From Prorocentrum cordatum (lineage: Eukaryota; Sar; Dinophyceae; Prorocentrales; Prorocentraceae): DNA of 64,000 nucleotides. This document shows positions 49,513 through 60,465 of this stretch, piece after piece. The notes under the pieces were generated by a model. It ran no database searches. It was not told where the DNA came from and saw nothing but the letters and a program-made list of their open reading frames with translations. The number at the start of each line of letters is the position of its first letter. Position 1 is the stretch's first letter. Location of the stretch: positions 571,626 to 635,625 of the forward strand of contig CAUYUJ010019082.1 in the NCBI GenBank assembly GCA_963575745.1, written 5' to 3'. The position numbers and the translations under genes were made by a program.

Positions 49513-49530
49513 GACGAGATGATCACCAGA

Positions 49531-50439
49531 TCAACGTCCACCTGAGTGTAGATGGTAACCCATGAACAACCCTTCCCGAGTATTTTCCTGAAACTTGGCC
49601 GTCTCGTTGTTGATCTCGGGATTGAGGCATTTCCGAAAAAGTCGAGAACCGAATGGTATGCAGTGCCCGGGAAAACTTTCACCAAATCGGATTTCATGTG
49701 CTGTCTTGTCTGCGTGCTCGTCGCTGAGGGCGGCAACGCCCGTGGATGTGTGCACAAAGTTGTGTCCACAGCAAAAGGCCTGCATGGCCTCCGTCCACCG
49801 CTCGCGTTCCAGCCCGGACATATGTAACACAGCTCTAGCACCCAGGATGACGATCTTGACAATGCGCTCTGTCAACCCATTCGACTGTGGACGATGAGGA
49901 GTGCTAGTGTCATGTCTCCATCCCAGCTGACGGCATGCCTTCAAAAGCTCTCCGGGATTATCTTTACAGATGTGCTTGACTTCATCGTTTGCAGCGATGA
50001 ATTGCTGAAAGGGTGCCTTTATTGTACCTGCGCCTTTGTGCATGGCTGGGTATGCCATGAGGATGCCGGTGTATCTGTCGAGGACGACGAGTGCATCCTT
50101 GTCGCCGTGTTTATCAGCGGCATCGTCCTCGGCTAAGACGACGTGGTCGGCAGTTAGCGTTTCCCCGAACTTCTTCGGGGCAAAAGCCTCGTAGGCTGTG
50201 CCCTCGTCCGTGGGGGTTGCCGGTGGATGTGGTTTGTGCTGCCGTCTGCACGGGGCGTTCTGCGCCATGGTGCGAGAGCAAATCTCACAGTCTGGGCGTT
50301 TCGGACTGTGGGTCGCGCAGTGCGCAGGATCGACGGGCTTCTTTTGTCGGTTTGGAAAAACACGGTCACCATCAGAGCGCGCCTCAGCAAGCGTCTCCAC
50401 CGGCAGATCCTCGATTGATGTCGACGTAGTGTCGGCCAT
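49531..50439 (-). pseudogene. LTR element integrase
   Basis: 302 residues. An HHCC zinc-binding N-terminus is seen as HCATHSPKRPDCEIC (about 50340). The catalytic core follows: first Asp in LTADHVVL, second Asp in CKDNPGELLKACRQLGW, and Glu in SNGLTERIVK, with 30 residues between the second Asp and Glu (usually about 35 in this family). Two PVATP-like motifs (LPVETLAE, PPATPTDE) sit before the zinc finger and between it and the core. The frame differs from the protease region upstream. Confidence 0.8.
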
Positions 50440-51391
50440 ATCTGCTTGAGCCGTGCCTGGGATGTCCCCGCAGGTCTTTGCCCCCGCATGTGCCAGGAGA
50501 GCACTGCTGCGGAGACGTAAACGAGTCGCAGTACGAAACTTTGACTTGTCTCTTGGGGCAGGTCTCGTGGTGAGGCCGTGGCTCAGATGTTGGTGGGGAC
50601 TGCGCTGGGTCCTTGCAGCGCCAGCATGCGTCGTGGCAGCGTGAAGGAGAACGCTTGCGCCGACGACGTCTTGGTGCTGATGACGCGCACAATCGCGGTG
50701 GTGGTATCTTCACAAGATCGTCGAGGCGTAGTTCTGGAACTCTGTTATTGACGGGAACTTTGCACCACTGCCCCCCCGGATCCTGCGGCATGTATCCCAG
50801 ATCGGGGTCCCAAAGTTGCCGAAAGCCATCAACTTCAATTAATTGTCCCACTGATAATAACGATGGGCAATCTGGCAAGACAAGAGCTGAACTCCGTAAG
50901 CCTACCTCTGGTAGTTGGATGTCGTAGTGCTCGTTGACAGTACGATCGCCATTGGCTGTTTCCAGAATATGTTCCTCGCGAATAGATATGCGATCAGATT
51001 CGGTCTGCCTGAGTTCGCTCTTATCCTGAACTTGCTGCGCAGATCCTCTGTCGAGAACCCAGGAACGTGTCAGGGCGGCTGTCGATCGTGGAGGGTCGAC
51101 AGTAGGTGTCGCCACTGACTCCTGGTTCGTCTCGGAGGACTCTGTGGTAGAATCGTCAGAACCTGTAATCGCAGTGGGTGTTGCCACCGACACTGCATCG
51201 TGTCGGCAGTCGCGTAGGTCCTTATACCATGATTTGGCCTCCCGTTGACAACGTTGTAGGGCTTCTGCACCCTGTTTCCACCACCATTGCGGCAGCCGAT
51301 CTGGTACCTTGACGATGTCGCCCTCGTTTGGCTTGCCGATCCACTTGTCGAGAGTGGTCTTGCCAGAAACGACGTACGGGAAGTATTCCAC
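50384..51391 (-). pseudogene. LTR element protease region
   Basis: The core is an aspartic-protease-like segment typical of copia polyproteins: WVLDRGSAQQV (D-[ST]-G-[AS] pattern with Arg in the second position), LETANG, then LPDCPSLLSVGQLIEVDG. Two motif copies, SVATPTAI and SVATPTVD, lie just before it. A (GT)n run at 51396-51408 shifts the frame relative to gag. Confidence 0.7.
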
Positions 51392-51696
51392 GGTGCGTGT
51401 GTGTGTGTGTCGAAACGTGTCCGACGTCGTGGTTTGGTAGATACTGTCTTGGCCTTGTGCACGGCCATAAGAGTCTTGTCACGTATGACGTAACTACGGT
51501 CGGAGTGGCGTGGGCAGCGGTTGATAGCAGGACAACGTGCTCTGAACTTAGGGGAGCCACGGGGCGAACTGTGGCTCGTGGAACGGCGGCCACGTCCTCT
51601 GTCACTGCCATGTGATCTCTCGCGGCCATGCGCGCTGCCACGTCCTCCGCCACGTCCGTCTCTTCCTCGGGAAGATGATCGTGATGATCTATCGTA

Positions 51697-52971
51697 TCAA
51701 CCTCTCGACTGACTGCGAGAGTCGGTAAATGTCCTGGAGGATGACCGAGACCGGTCGTATTGGCGTTTGTTGTTGCGTCGGTTGTATGAGCCCCCCGCAT
51801 TCCGAACCCCCCCGCGTTGTGGAGAGCGTCTGCTCCCTGAGCCGCGGGATGGTGGTCGGCCACGGCTGTCCTGACTGGAAGTCCGTGGACGGCTGGGGCT
51901 CCTATCAGGTGTCTTCGTACCAGCTGCGAGGTGAACATATTTGCGCTTGTCACCCTTGTGGCACTTGTTCTGGACGAAGAAGCTACACTGCGCCATATGC
52001 GGGAAGTTGCACTTATCACCACGTGCGCATGTACTGCGCTTGGCGAATTCGAAGCAGAACGGCTTCGACCCTGGCTTTTTGGAGCTCGCAGGGGCTGATG
52101 CGCTGCGGCGAGCGTTGCCGCCAGCGTTGGATGCTCGGGAAGATCTGCCGTCTCTCCCGTCCCTGGGGTAGGTATGCAAAGCCTTGCAACGGTCACAACT
52201 CCGACAGTTGCCTCTCTTCCAGGCTGCGCAGATGTTCACCTGAGAACGGTTCTCGTACTCGCACCGTAGCTTGCTTTGATTCTTCTCGAGTTGTTTTATC
52301 TCCAAAACGTCGAGAACGCGTTGTCGAAACCAATCATAGGTACGATTTGGGTCGCTTACCTTCATGCGTTGATACTCATACATGTCCTGTTTCATCCAGG
52401 CATGTCGGCGAGTCTGAATGCGAAAAAAAGATTCTAGAATCTTAAGGTCGGGCGCCTCTCGGCAATCCAACAATAAAGCGTCCCACTCTGTAATAAATCG
52501 TTGCAAATCTTCATCTCTCATCCTCAATTCTTTGAGGCACTCAAAATCGCGTAGGTCGTCCTCAACCTCGGTCGCTTTGTAGGACTGCAGGATGTGCCAG
52601 TAAATCTTGCGTCCTTTCAGCATTCGCCCTGCTTTGTGTTCTCTGGCTTCGATGAGCCTGACCCGGTAGCGCAGATCGGAGGACAAGATGTCGCTGAGAG
52701 CAGTGGCGAGTGTGCAATCGATGCTCTCAAAGTCACCGCTGTCTTGTAAATCTTCAAAGGTACACTCGGGCTGCTCAGCCACGCATAGGAAGGCGTATGC
52801 TTTGGATGGGGCGCCCTGAAACTGCCCCACAGTTATTCCGTACCTTTTGCTGCCACTCGAGCAGCTGTGTGATTCTAGGTAAGACAGGGACTCGTGCGGT
52901 GTCTGACTCCTTGATAGGAGTAGTAGTATTGACCAACACCGCAGATAGTGGTTGCGAGGGTATCGGTACAC
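51697..52971 (-). pseudogene. LTR element Gag: capsid and CCCH zinc fingers
   Basis: About 424 residues. A helical capsid-like region (LIEAREHKAGRMLKGRKIYW ... LRDFECLKELRMRDEDLQRF) is followed by three finger modules. A perfect C-x8-C-x5-C-x3-H lies in CFEFAKRSTCARGDKCNFPH. One upstream (CAAWKRGNCRSCDRCKALH) is variant. One downstream (CSFFVQNKCHKGDKRKYVH) has its third Cys replaced by Arg. An Arg/Ser/Gly tail ends the frame. CCCH fingers take the place of the CCHC knuckle usual in Gag nucleocapsids. Confidence 0.75.
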
Positions 52972-54783
52972 CGTCGGTAGTCGGTTCTGTGCGCACGGGG
53001 GACACGTGGCGTGTCTGTGCGGAAGCTACCGTGGAGGCTGCTCCTGGTGACGTACGTCTTTGTTGTCCTGCATAAGCGCGCGGTGCTTCAGCGGACGCTG
53101 CCGTCGGCCTGGAGAGGCCTGGCGAAGGCGGAAGGTGAAGTGTAGTGTCGTTGGTGTGGTCAATCAATAAATTCGTCCAATTCGTCATGTCCTCGTGTAT
53201 TTGGTCCACCTTCTGGCGTAAAGAATCGTCGGTGCCCCGAGAGCGTTGGGAATGCCGACCAAGGCGTTGCTCGTAGGCTCGGAGACGGGCGTTTTGTGCC
53301 TCCATATCACTTTCCAGACGTGTGAGACACTCCTCAACACGTACTTTTTCAGCATCTCTGTCCCGAAGGGCCTGGGAGAGCTCAGACTGCGCGTGGTCCG
53401 CCGCCGTCTTAACTTCCTGCAACCTGTCAGTGAAGTGGGCGGAATCGTAAACCGTAGGAGGAGATCCCAGCTGGCCAGTCTGGGCTCGTCCGACACGCAG
53501 CTCTGCCAGGGCGTCCTGTACACCAGGTAAACTCTGCTCGATCACAGGGATCCAGTTAGTGAGAGGCTGCACGACAGCGTCGGTCGCATCAAGCCGTTGA
53601 GCGATGACTCTCTCAGTATTTTGTCGACGAGTTGGTACTTGCTTCAGCGCGAAGCGTCGCCGTGTGGTCCATGTTTGATCGAAGATCATTGATTTGGGAC
53701 TGGACGTCGCCGGGGTCGTGTGCCTCGGATGGAGGCGGTCGGTTTCGGAGCTGGTCGTGGATCTCATCGTGTAGGATCCTGACCGCTGAAACACGCCTGT
53801 GTCGCGGACGACCACAAGCTGTTGCTCCATCTGCACAAGGTAGTTGCGCAGGTGCTCGACCGTCGCAGACCGGTGGCCTGAGTATGACATCTCACGGTCA
53901 ACCTGAAACTGCAGCTCTCCTAAGATACGACGATCTTCAGCGATCCTGGAATCTATGATCACAAAGGCGCCGTCGAAATCTTTGCGTAGGGCAGCAGCGT
54001 TGGCAGCGCTCGTCTGAACGCTCTGCACCAGTCCGGAGTACTGCCTGGACACGAAGGTTTCAACCTGGTCTCGCAGCTCAGCAAGTTCACCTGCAGCGGG
54101 CGTGGCCGCCTGCAGGTCGTCCGAGAGTAAGAGGTGATGAGCGTCTGCTCCCTGGTGCACCCTCTCGCGAGAAGTGCGTGGCCTCTGGGAGGCCGCACGC
54201 GGGCTCGACCTAGTCTCGTCGTAGGGGCCTGTGGCCTCACGACGGGCACGCATGGGCGAGCTGCGGCTAGGGCCGTGTGCGCGTGGTGTCTGACGGGACG
54301 ATGAAACCGCGGGGTGCTGCGGCTGCGGCTGTGCCGCCACTGGTCTACCGAGCTCCTCGAAGGCGGCTACGTGCGCCGACGCTGGAACAGTCGCAGGACT
54401 GGCTGGGCCAGCGCTGGTGTTCCAACGGCGGTTCGCGCGGAAGCGCCCTGGAGTATCGCGGCCAGTGGGGCTTGCGCCCGACGCAGTAGGGATTGCCCCC
54501 GACGTAGGAAGAGGAGATGGAGTGTCGAAAGTAGGCGTGCGAAATCTTCCAATGCCTGCTCCTGCCCCTTCTCCTGTCCCCCCGTGGGCGGCGCGGCGGC
54601 GAAGTTCAGCAGCTAGTCGCGCCTCGGGTCCGTCGGAGCTGGGGGGGGGGGGGGGGTATCGGGGACACCCGCGCGGTCACCTCCGAGGCTCTCCAACTCA
54701 TCGCCGATCCGTCGCGCCGTCGGAGAGCTCGGACGCGAAGCCTCGAAGGATCCCTCACGGCGCATGCGCCGTCTGGGCTCCAT
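52775..54783 (-). pseudogene. LTR element Gag N-terminal region
   Basis: The likely start is the ATG at 54783-54781 (MEPRRRMRREG), 64 nt inside the 5' LTR. A poly-C/poly-G run (54642-54657) breaks the frame; the ORF 54340-52775 then continues with Ser/Arg/Pro-rich sequence including LQAATPAAGE (the recurring motif), and long helical, coiled-coil-prone stretches (QLEEC-type heptads such as VEECLTRLESDMEAQNARLR). It overlaps the capsid frame by about 200 bases in a different frame. Confidence 0.6.
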
Positions 54784-54833
54784 CGGGGCCGCGAGCGAAA
54801 TCGCGACGCAGGGTTCGGTGAAGGTGAGCTTTA

Positions 54834-54846
54834 AGGGCCGATAACC
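54834..54846 (-). promoter_or_regulatory. Primer-binding site, half-tRNA(iMet) type
   Basis: The coding strand reads GGTTATCGGCCC directly after the LTR's terminal CA. The Drosophila copia site, complementary to the anticodon arm of initiator tRNA-Met, is GGTTATGGGCCC as I recall it; 11 of 12 bases agree. Confidence 0.65.
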
Positions 54847-55031
54847 TGCGCATGGGGTTGGAGTACAAAGGCGCAGAACCCCCGATCCGCAGGTAGAGGA
54901 AAGGAAGGAAAGATGGGGATTGTTTCCTCCCATGCGATCAACAGTCTGATCGACGCCAATACCTGAACCCAACCGGCCAGGAGACAAGATAATAAGGAAC
55001 ATGTATGAAGGTATTACACGGGTTCATTTCA
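54847..55031 (-). repeat. 5' LTR
   Basis: Plus strand TGCGCATGGGGTTGGAG ... TTCATTTCA; pairs with 36858-37044. It would drive transcription of the element toward lower coordinates. Confidence 0.88.
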
Positions 55032-55038
55032 CTGCTTC

Positions 55039-56782
55039 AAGACAGTCAAAGTGAATTGCACCACATAGATGGCACTACGCACATTGCTCCACACAGATTG
55101 CACAGCGCCACACATATTGCACAACCTAGATAGCACCACAACATAGATTGCACAACATATCTTTCTTTTATAAAAAAGATACCACATACATTCTCCTTTC
55201 TAAAAAGAGAATAGACTCTGCCCCCCCCCCCCCGGCGCTATCCGCCCCCCATTTCGGGCGCGTAAATCATATGCGATTCTGACCATAGGTCCATCCGATC
55301 TATGAATTTGCACTATCCGAAGGGGGCCGGCATCGGCCCCCCTGGGGTTCCCTTGTTAAAAACAATACGCGGAGACGTGTTTTGTTTTAACACAAGGCTT
55401 GTTCGCGAATCCCTTACAGAAGAAAAAAATGACGAAGTGCACGCGCGCGCGTCGTCGCGCGCGCATGGCGAAATCCTACAAAAAACCTTAGGTGTCGGAA
55501 GGATTTCGCAATCGAGCTTCCAAACAAAACATACAAAAACACATGGTTTCGCAACGCCGGTGCGCTAAAAAAGCTCACGCGCGAGCTCATGCGAAATCTG
55601 AAGAAAACCATTGGTTTTTCAAGATTTTCACAAAATGCAACCACACGGGCTTCGCGCGAGCGCATGTCGAACTCTGTCGAACGCCTTTGCGCGCGTGCCG
55701 TCGCGAAAAACCTCTGGAACAAATGGGGCGAAGTGCAGACGCGCGCGTCGCCGCGCGCGCATGCCGAAATCCTTCAAACCCATTGGTTCGGAAGGGATTC
55801 AAAATCGCGTGTCCAAAAAACCTACAACAACACAAAGTTTCGCAACACGGATTTTCAACATAAGCGTGCGCGCGCGCTCTTGCGTCGTCGTCGTCGTCGT
55901 CATCGCCGTCCTCTCTCCTCCCGCGTCGTCGTCGTCGTCGTCACCTACGTCGTCCTCTGTCTTTCCTCGCATCGTCGTCGTCGTCCTCCTTGGCGTCGTG
56001 GTCGTTTCCGTCGTCGTTGTCGCCGTGGTCGTCCTTCCTCCTCCTCCCTCGTCGTCGTCGTCGTCGTCCGTCGTCGGCGGCTCGTCGTCGCCCCTCCTAT
56101 TTCGTCGCCGTCGTCGTCGTCGTCGTCGTCTTCCCTCCTCCCTCGTCGTTGTCGTCGTCGGTGCCGCCGTCCTTCCTCCTACTTCGTCGTTCGCGCCGTC
56201 GCCGCCCTCCCTCCTCCCTCGTCGTTGTCGTCGTTGTCGCCGTCGTCGCTCCCCCTCCTCCCTCGTCGTCGTCTTCGTTGGCGACGTCGTCGTCGTCTTC
56301 GTCTTCGTCGTCGGCGTCGGCGTCGTCGTCGTCTTCGTCGTCGTCGACGTCGGCTTCGTCGTCGTCGCCGCCGTCGTTGTCGTCGTCGCCGTCGTAGTCG
56401 GCGTCGTTGACGTCGTCGTCGTCGTCGGCGTCGTCGTTGTCGTCGTCGTCGGCGCCGCCATCGTCGTCGTCGTCGTTGTCACCGTCGTCGTCGTCGTCGT
56501 CGGCGTCGTCGTCGCCGTCGTCGGTGTCGTCGTCGTCGTCGTTGCCGGCGTCGTCGAAGTCGTTGGAGACGTCGTCGGTCTCGTCGCAGTCGTTGTCGGC
56601 GGCGTCGTCGTCGTCGCCGTCGTCGCCGGCGTCGTTTTTGTTGCCAGGTGCCATTTGGTACCCGCCGTCACGGTCTCACGCGATTTTGCAAACCAAATTG
56701 CGGGCGGGCGGGCGGGGCGTTTGCGCGAGCAGCGGAGTGGGCAACTCACTGCGACCAGAAATAAATTGCACCACATAGATTG
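55039..56782 (+). repeat. TCG-array repeat unit, copy 3
   Basis: Begins with short CACATAGATTGCAC-type repeats (55060-55170), the hairpin CTCCTTTCTAAAAAGAGAAT (55193), a second hairpin (GGGGGCCGGCATCGGCCCCC, 55324-55343), and two CG palindrome cores (about 55445 and 55740). The (TCG)n tract (55880-56640) and the TTGCGGGCGGGCGGG tail follow. The insertion point of LINE-C follows. Confidence 0.85.
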
Positions 56783-56827
56783 GTGATTGGTCAGCCTACA
56801 CAGGGCGCGAGCGCCCAAGCCTAAGGG

Positions 56828-57529
56828 CTAGAGCCAGTTAAATCCGCCTCCTCCGCTTTGCAGACGCAATTTCTTTAACGATATGCTCTCCGCACCTGTG
56901 CGCAGGCGCTCGGCAGCGGACAACTCTGCCTCCGTCACGGTGGAGCCCACGTCAAACATGTAGGCTTCTGAGCACACGAGCGCCCACGGGCCATTCTCTG
57001 GAGCAACTTCAATCCAGTGGCCTCCTGCAGCACCCTCACTACTCACACCGCCAACCCAGCATCCTCTGATGTATGTAATGTTTGTCTTGTTCTGTCTGAT
57101 ATCGTCATGCTTGTAAATTATGTAACAGTTTCCTTCTCTCGCATGGTGTGTGAGCTCATCCGCGTAGGCATTGGCTTCTCTATAGATATGTTTCCAGAAA
57201 TCCATTCCGTGGGTAGGGCATCGTGTATTGTGCTGTTCACACACGTCATACATAATATGTTGAATCCTGGCAATCCGTTTGGCATACCCGCTGTTGTCAC
57301 ACGCCCAGACTCCCCTCAGCCATTGTACAACCGTCCTACTGTCACCACACATTTCAATAGCAATCCCCTCCATCCCAGGGCCCCATATCGTAGTTTGTTC
57401 GTGTATAGTTGTAAGACGTCGGGCCAACTCATCATTAGTCGGTGTCTTCGCAAACCCCCCAATCCTCACCTCCTTATCCCTCCGCGCAAACATATCTCCC
57501 ATTTTGGGCATCTGTGATGTGTGCCCCAC
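56828..57529 (-). pseudogene. LINE-C RNase H, permuted order
   Basis: 233 residues at the C-terminus of the element. RNase H motifs run in permuted order: Asp in EMCGDSRTVVQWL, then Asp in YREANAYADELTHH, and only afterwards the strand pair IRGCWVGGVSSEGAAGG and Glu in STVTEAELSAAERL. The position of the first catalytic Asp (expected DGG) holds Val (GTT), so the domain would be inactive. The same order is seen independently in LINE-B. Confidence 0.65.
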
Positions 57530-57589
57530 AAACTCCTCCCAATCCGTCGGAACAACACACGTATCGCACCACAGGAGGGACCTCCATTT

Positions 57590-58180
57590 TTAAAACGGCG
57601 CATGCCAGCTCCCTGCCACGATCCGCGGTCTGCCTCGGAGCCGTCTCCTTCCCTCCATTGATACCGTCTGGCTCACTGCCGCCAGTGCTGCATCCCTCTG
57701 CACCGTCCACTCCCCCGACACATGTAACATCAAGCGCAGCGTCTGCTGCCGTGATTTACTATGCACCGTGGACGGCACGTGACACTTGCATTGGGAAACT
57801 TCAACAGCATATTCAAAGTTATACCTCACAACTTTCTCCACCAGCGTTTTGAATCTCCCTTCTTTGAACATCTCCCTGAACCTGTTGGTACTACGATCCC
57901 TGAATTCCTCCAACGTTTCCGTCTCTTTTTTGTGCAGCCCCCGCATCATGTTCAGACACCTCCCTTCGAAACTAAGTACATGTTCGCAGCAACTCCATCC
58001 CACACATCCGTGACATACAATATGTTGAACTCTGTTCTGGTACCGTCTGAATTTTTCCTTCATGCTCACCGCCCGTGATCGATAGAACTTAATATCAGCA
58101 AAGAAACACCGCCTGCCCTCGTCAATGCGGTGCCGTACTGCGTGAAAATCCTTCGGGTTCGTCACGAATAACCCCCTCAT
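57590..58180 (-). pseudogene. LINE-C post-RT Cys-rich segment
   Basis: 196 residues immediately after the RT frame, its ATG overlapping the RT stop (ATGA arrangement). Basic helices (KFRRYQNRVQHIV) are followed by HGCVGWSCCEH, a possible metal site, and further basic helical sequence. This corresponds to the connection between RT and RNase H in dinoflagellate-type LINEs. Confidence 0.55.
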
Positions 58181-59190
58181 ATCTCACACTCACTTTTTCT
58201 CTGTAGCAAAACAGCACCACGTAACTGATGAGGTAGGCCAGTGTCTCCAGCCTGCATACAAAGATCATCTCCCAGTTCACATATCATGGATTGTGCACCC
58301 TGGTTCTGTTTCATGCCGAACACAAAGTATTCTAAATTCTCAATCTCCCAGTCCATGCCGGCACGTCTGAGGGCCACAGTCAACATACCCACCATTCTCT
58401 TCAACTGATTTGCTGAAGCTGATACCAGCACCACATTGTCTGCCCATAAGTAGTGATTGACCAGAGGCTGTTGTGTTCCTTCGCCTTCCAATCGAACTCC
58501 ATAGTTACATGACTTCCAGGCTTCAGCAATAGATCCCCATATTGCCTCAAGCACAATATTGAAGAGCACTGGTCCTTCTTTCCCACCAGTTCGCACCGAT
58601 TTGTTATACAAGATCTCCTCACTGCAAACATCTTGAACATCAAAAACTGCTGTGTTTCCAATCATCGGCTCCACTATGGCAATCATCAAATCAGCTGGAC
58701 ATCTGAAGTATTCCATCGCACGGATCACCATCGAAACCGTCACATGATCAAATGCTTTCTTGATGTCCATTACTCCCATATGTATCGATTCCCCTTTCCC
58801 CCAGAGAGTGGCATGGCGCTGCGCGCACAATTTTCTCCACGAGTATGGTGACGGCTCTTTCTGATCATGAACCTCTTGAAATGAGTGTCGTATCAATCTC
58901 AATGCATTCCAAGGTACTGCTTTGAGAATCTCCGCCACCAGGCCATCGGAGCCCGCTGCGGCCCCGTCCTTCAAGCGAGCTCGAGCCCCCAGCAACACAC
59001 CCATCGATATGACTCTGTTCGTAGTCCTGCCCTCTTCCTCCCACTGTGTCCGTAGTCGATGTAACTCTTTCTTCGCAGCTCCCCCCTCCCCATCACTTGT
59101 ATATGACCGTTGTGCGTGTTTGTTCAACTCCTCCACCCATTTTTGTTTGTTTTCCGTCGGTATCCCGTACGCACCATTTCCTTGATACAC
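58177..59190 (-). pseudogene. LINE-C reverse transcriptase
   Basis: 337 residues. RT motifs are clear: GAAAGSDGLVAEILK, motif A VMDIKKAFDHV (Asp present), TGGKEGPVLFNIVLEA, and motif C YLWADNVVLVSAS with the same W-A-D-N as LINE-B. The N-terminal fingers continue from a shifted frame (59333-59124, basic KKQLLRRQKTLRRKFR). Confidence 0.8.
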
Positions 59191-59336
59191 CTACGGGGTC
59201 CATGTTTGGGGCCATTGGAGTCCTTGAGGAGCTGCTCACGCCTGAACTTTCTTCGAAGTGTTTTTTGACGTCGCAATAGCTGTTTCTTGCGCTCACCGAA
59301 GACACCCCTCCTTAACTCCACTTCCACATCCACCAG

Positions 59337-60320
59337 TCAGTCAGGTTTCTTGATTGGTTTAGTATCCGCTCTGCCCTTTGTATGCCTACACATAGTCGCT
59401 GCACTCACAAACATCTCTCCCACTGTTTGTATATTTATATCACCCTGCTGATTCACATGTTGTTGCATCTGCACGTCGTCCAGCGTACTGAACACATTCG
59501 CAGACTCAGAATCCTCCGGGGCCGAATTGATGAGACTCGGGGGTCTGGGTCGCACGAAGGGCTTGCGCACCGATGTATGTTTTATCCTCGCCCCTACTTT
59601 CGCATGATCACTGTGTCGCGATGCCCGATCCTGGGTAGGATCAACAAATTCCACCACGCATTCAAATGGGCAGTTGGTCCGAGCCACCTCGGTACCTGCA
59701 AACTGTGTCGGCGCAAATACGTAGTCCAGCACCCTGGAGTAACTGCTGGTACTCCACGGCCTGTGCGTCACTTGTCGCACGCCGTAGGCGTTGGCCGCGC
59801 AAAGACCCCAATGATTCAGAAAGCGCACGAGCATGTCCCTCCTCTCCTCATGGTGCTTCGCCTCCGTCCTCATCCACACCTCCTCCAATCCTTCTCCCGT
59901 GAATCCCAAGAGATTCGGCCCCAGCTCAATCTGCGCATCCGGCCCAACAAAATGCAATACTTCTGACACCTGGTATTGCTCGCTACATAATTGCATGCAT
60001 GCACACAGCTTAGCTAAAACATCACAATATTCATCAAGCCTATCATCTCCCCGCTGCACTGTGGGTAGGTACACTGAGGACACGACCACATATGCAAATT
60101 GTTCAACTGCAAACCTCCCACCACATTTACTGTCAGAGATTGTCGCTGCCCATGGGCCCCTAAAGGCCACAGCAGCCCGTCTACGCACACTGAAACGCAC
60201 CTGCCACCCACATGCTTCAAATACGTCAGATGACATAGGTTGGCACTCCTGCAAGCACAACATCATATTGGCAATAGTCCAGCATCGCTGGCAGAAGCTC
60301 GCCATTCCCCATGTTGACAT
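59337..60320 (-). pseudogene. LINE-C endonuclease
   Basis: About 327 residues of EEP-type (APE-like) nuclease: Glu in MLCLQECQ, FVGPDAQIE, SRVLDYVFAP, and SDH in RHSDHAKV. The N-terminal strand (usually TWN) is frameshifted near 60290. It would nick the target DNA for priming. Confidence 0.7.
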
Positions 60321-60465
60321 TCCAAGTTGCCACCGCGAGCTGAGTGGCGGGTTGGCACCGTCATCTCTTTATGTGTCTGAGCTTTGTGAGCAACGCACCT
60401 TGATCCACCTCAGGCTCCACCCTCCTCAGATTGTTGGTGCGAAGCGCCCACTGTGCGCGCCCCAT

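Larger units (their letters stand above)
36858..55033 (-). mobile_element. Giant Ty1/copia-like LTR retrotransposon, 18.2 kb
   Basis: Two direct repeats of about 186 bp flank an interior coded on the minus strand. In element order: 5' LTR (54847-55031), primer-binding site, gag with coiled coil and CCCH fingers, protease, integrase, RT, RNase H, then ~8 kb of additional ORFs and the 3' LTR (36858-37044). Integrase before RT is the Ty1/copia (Pseudoviridae) order. Typical copia elements are about 5 kb, so this one is several times longer. The LTRs are roughly 88% identical by eye and every coding region is frameshifted, so the copy is old. A 5-bp target duplication GCTTC is likely (36853-36857 and 55034-55038). 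Confidence 0.85.
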
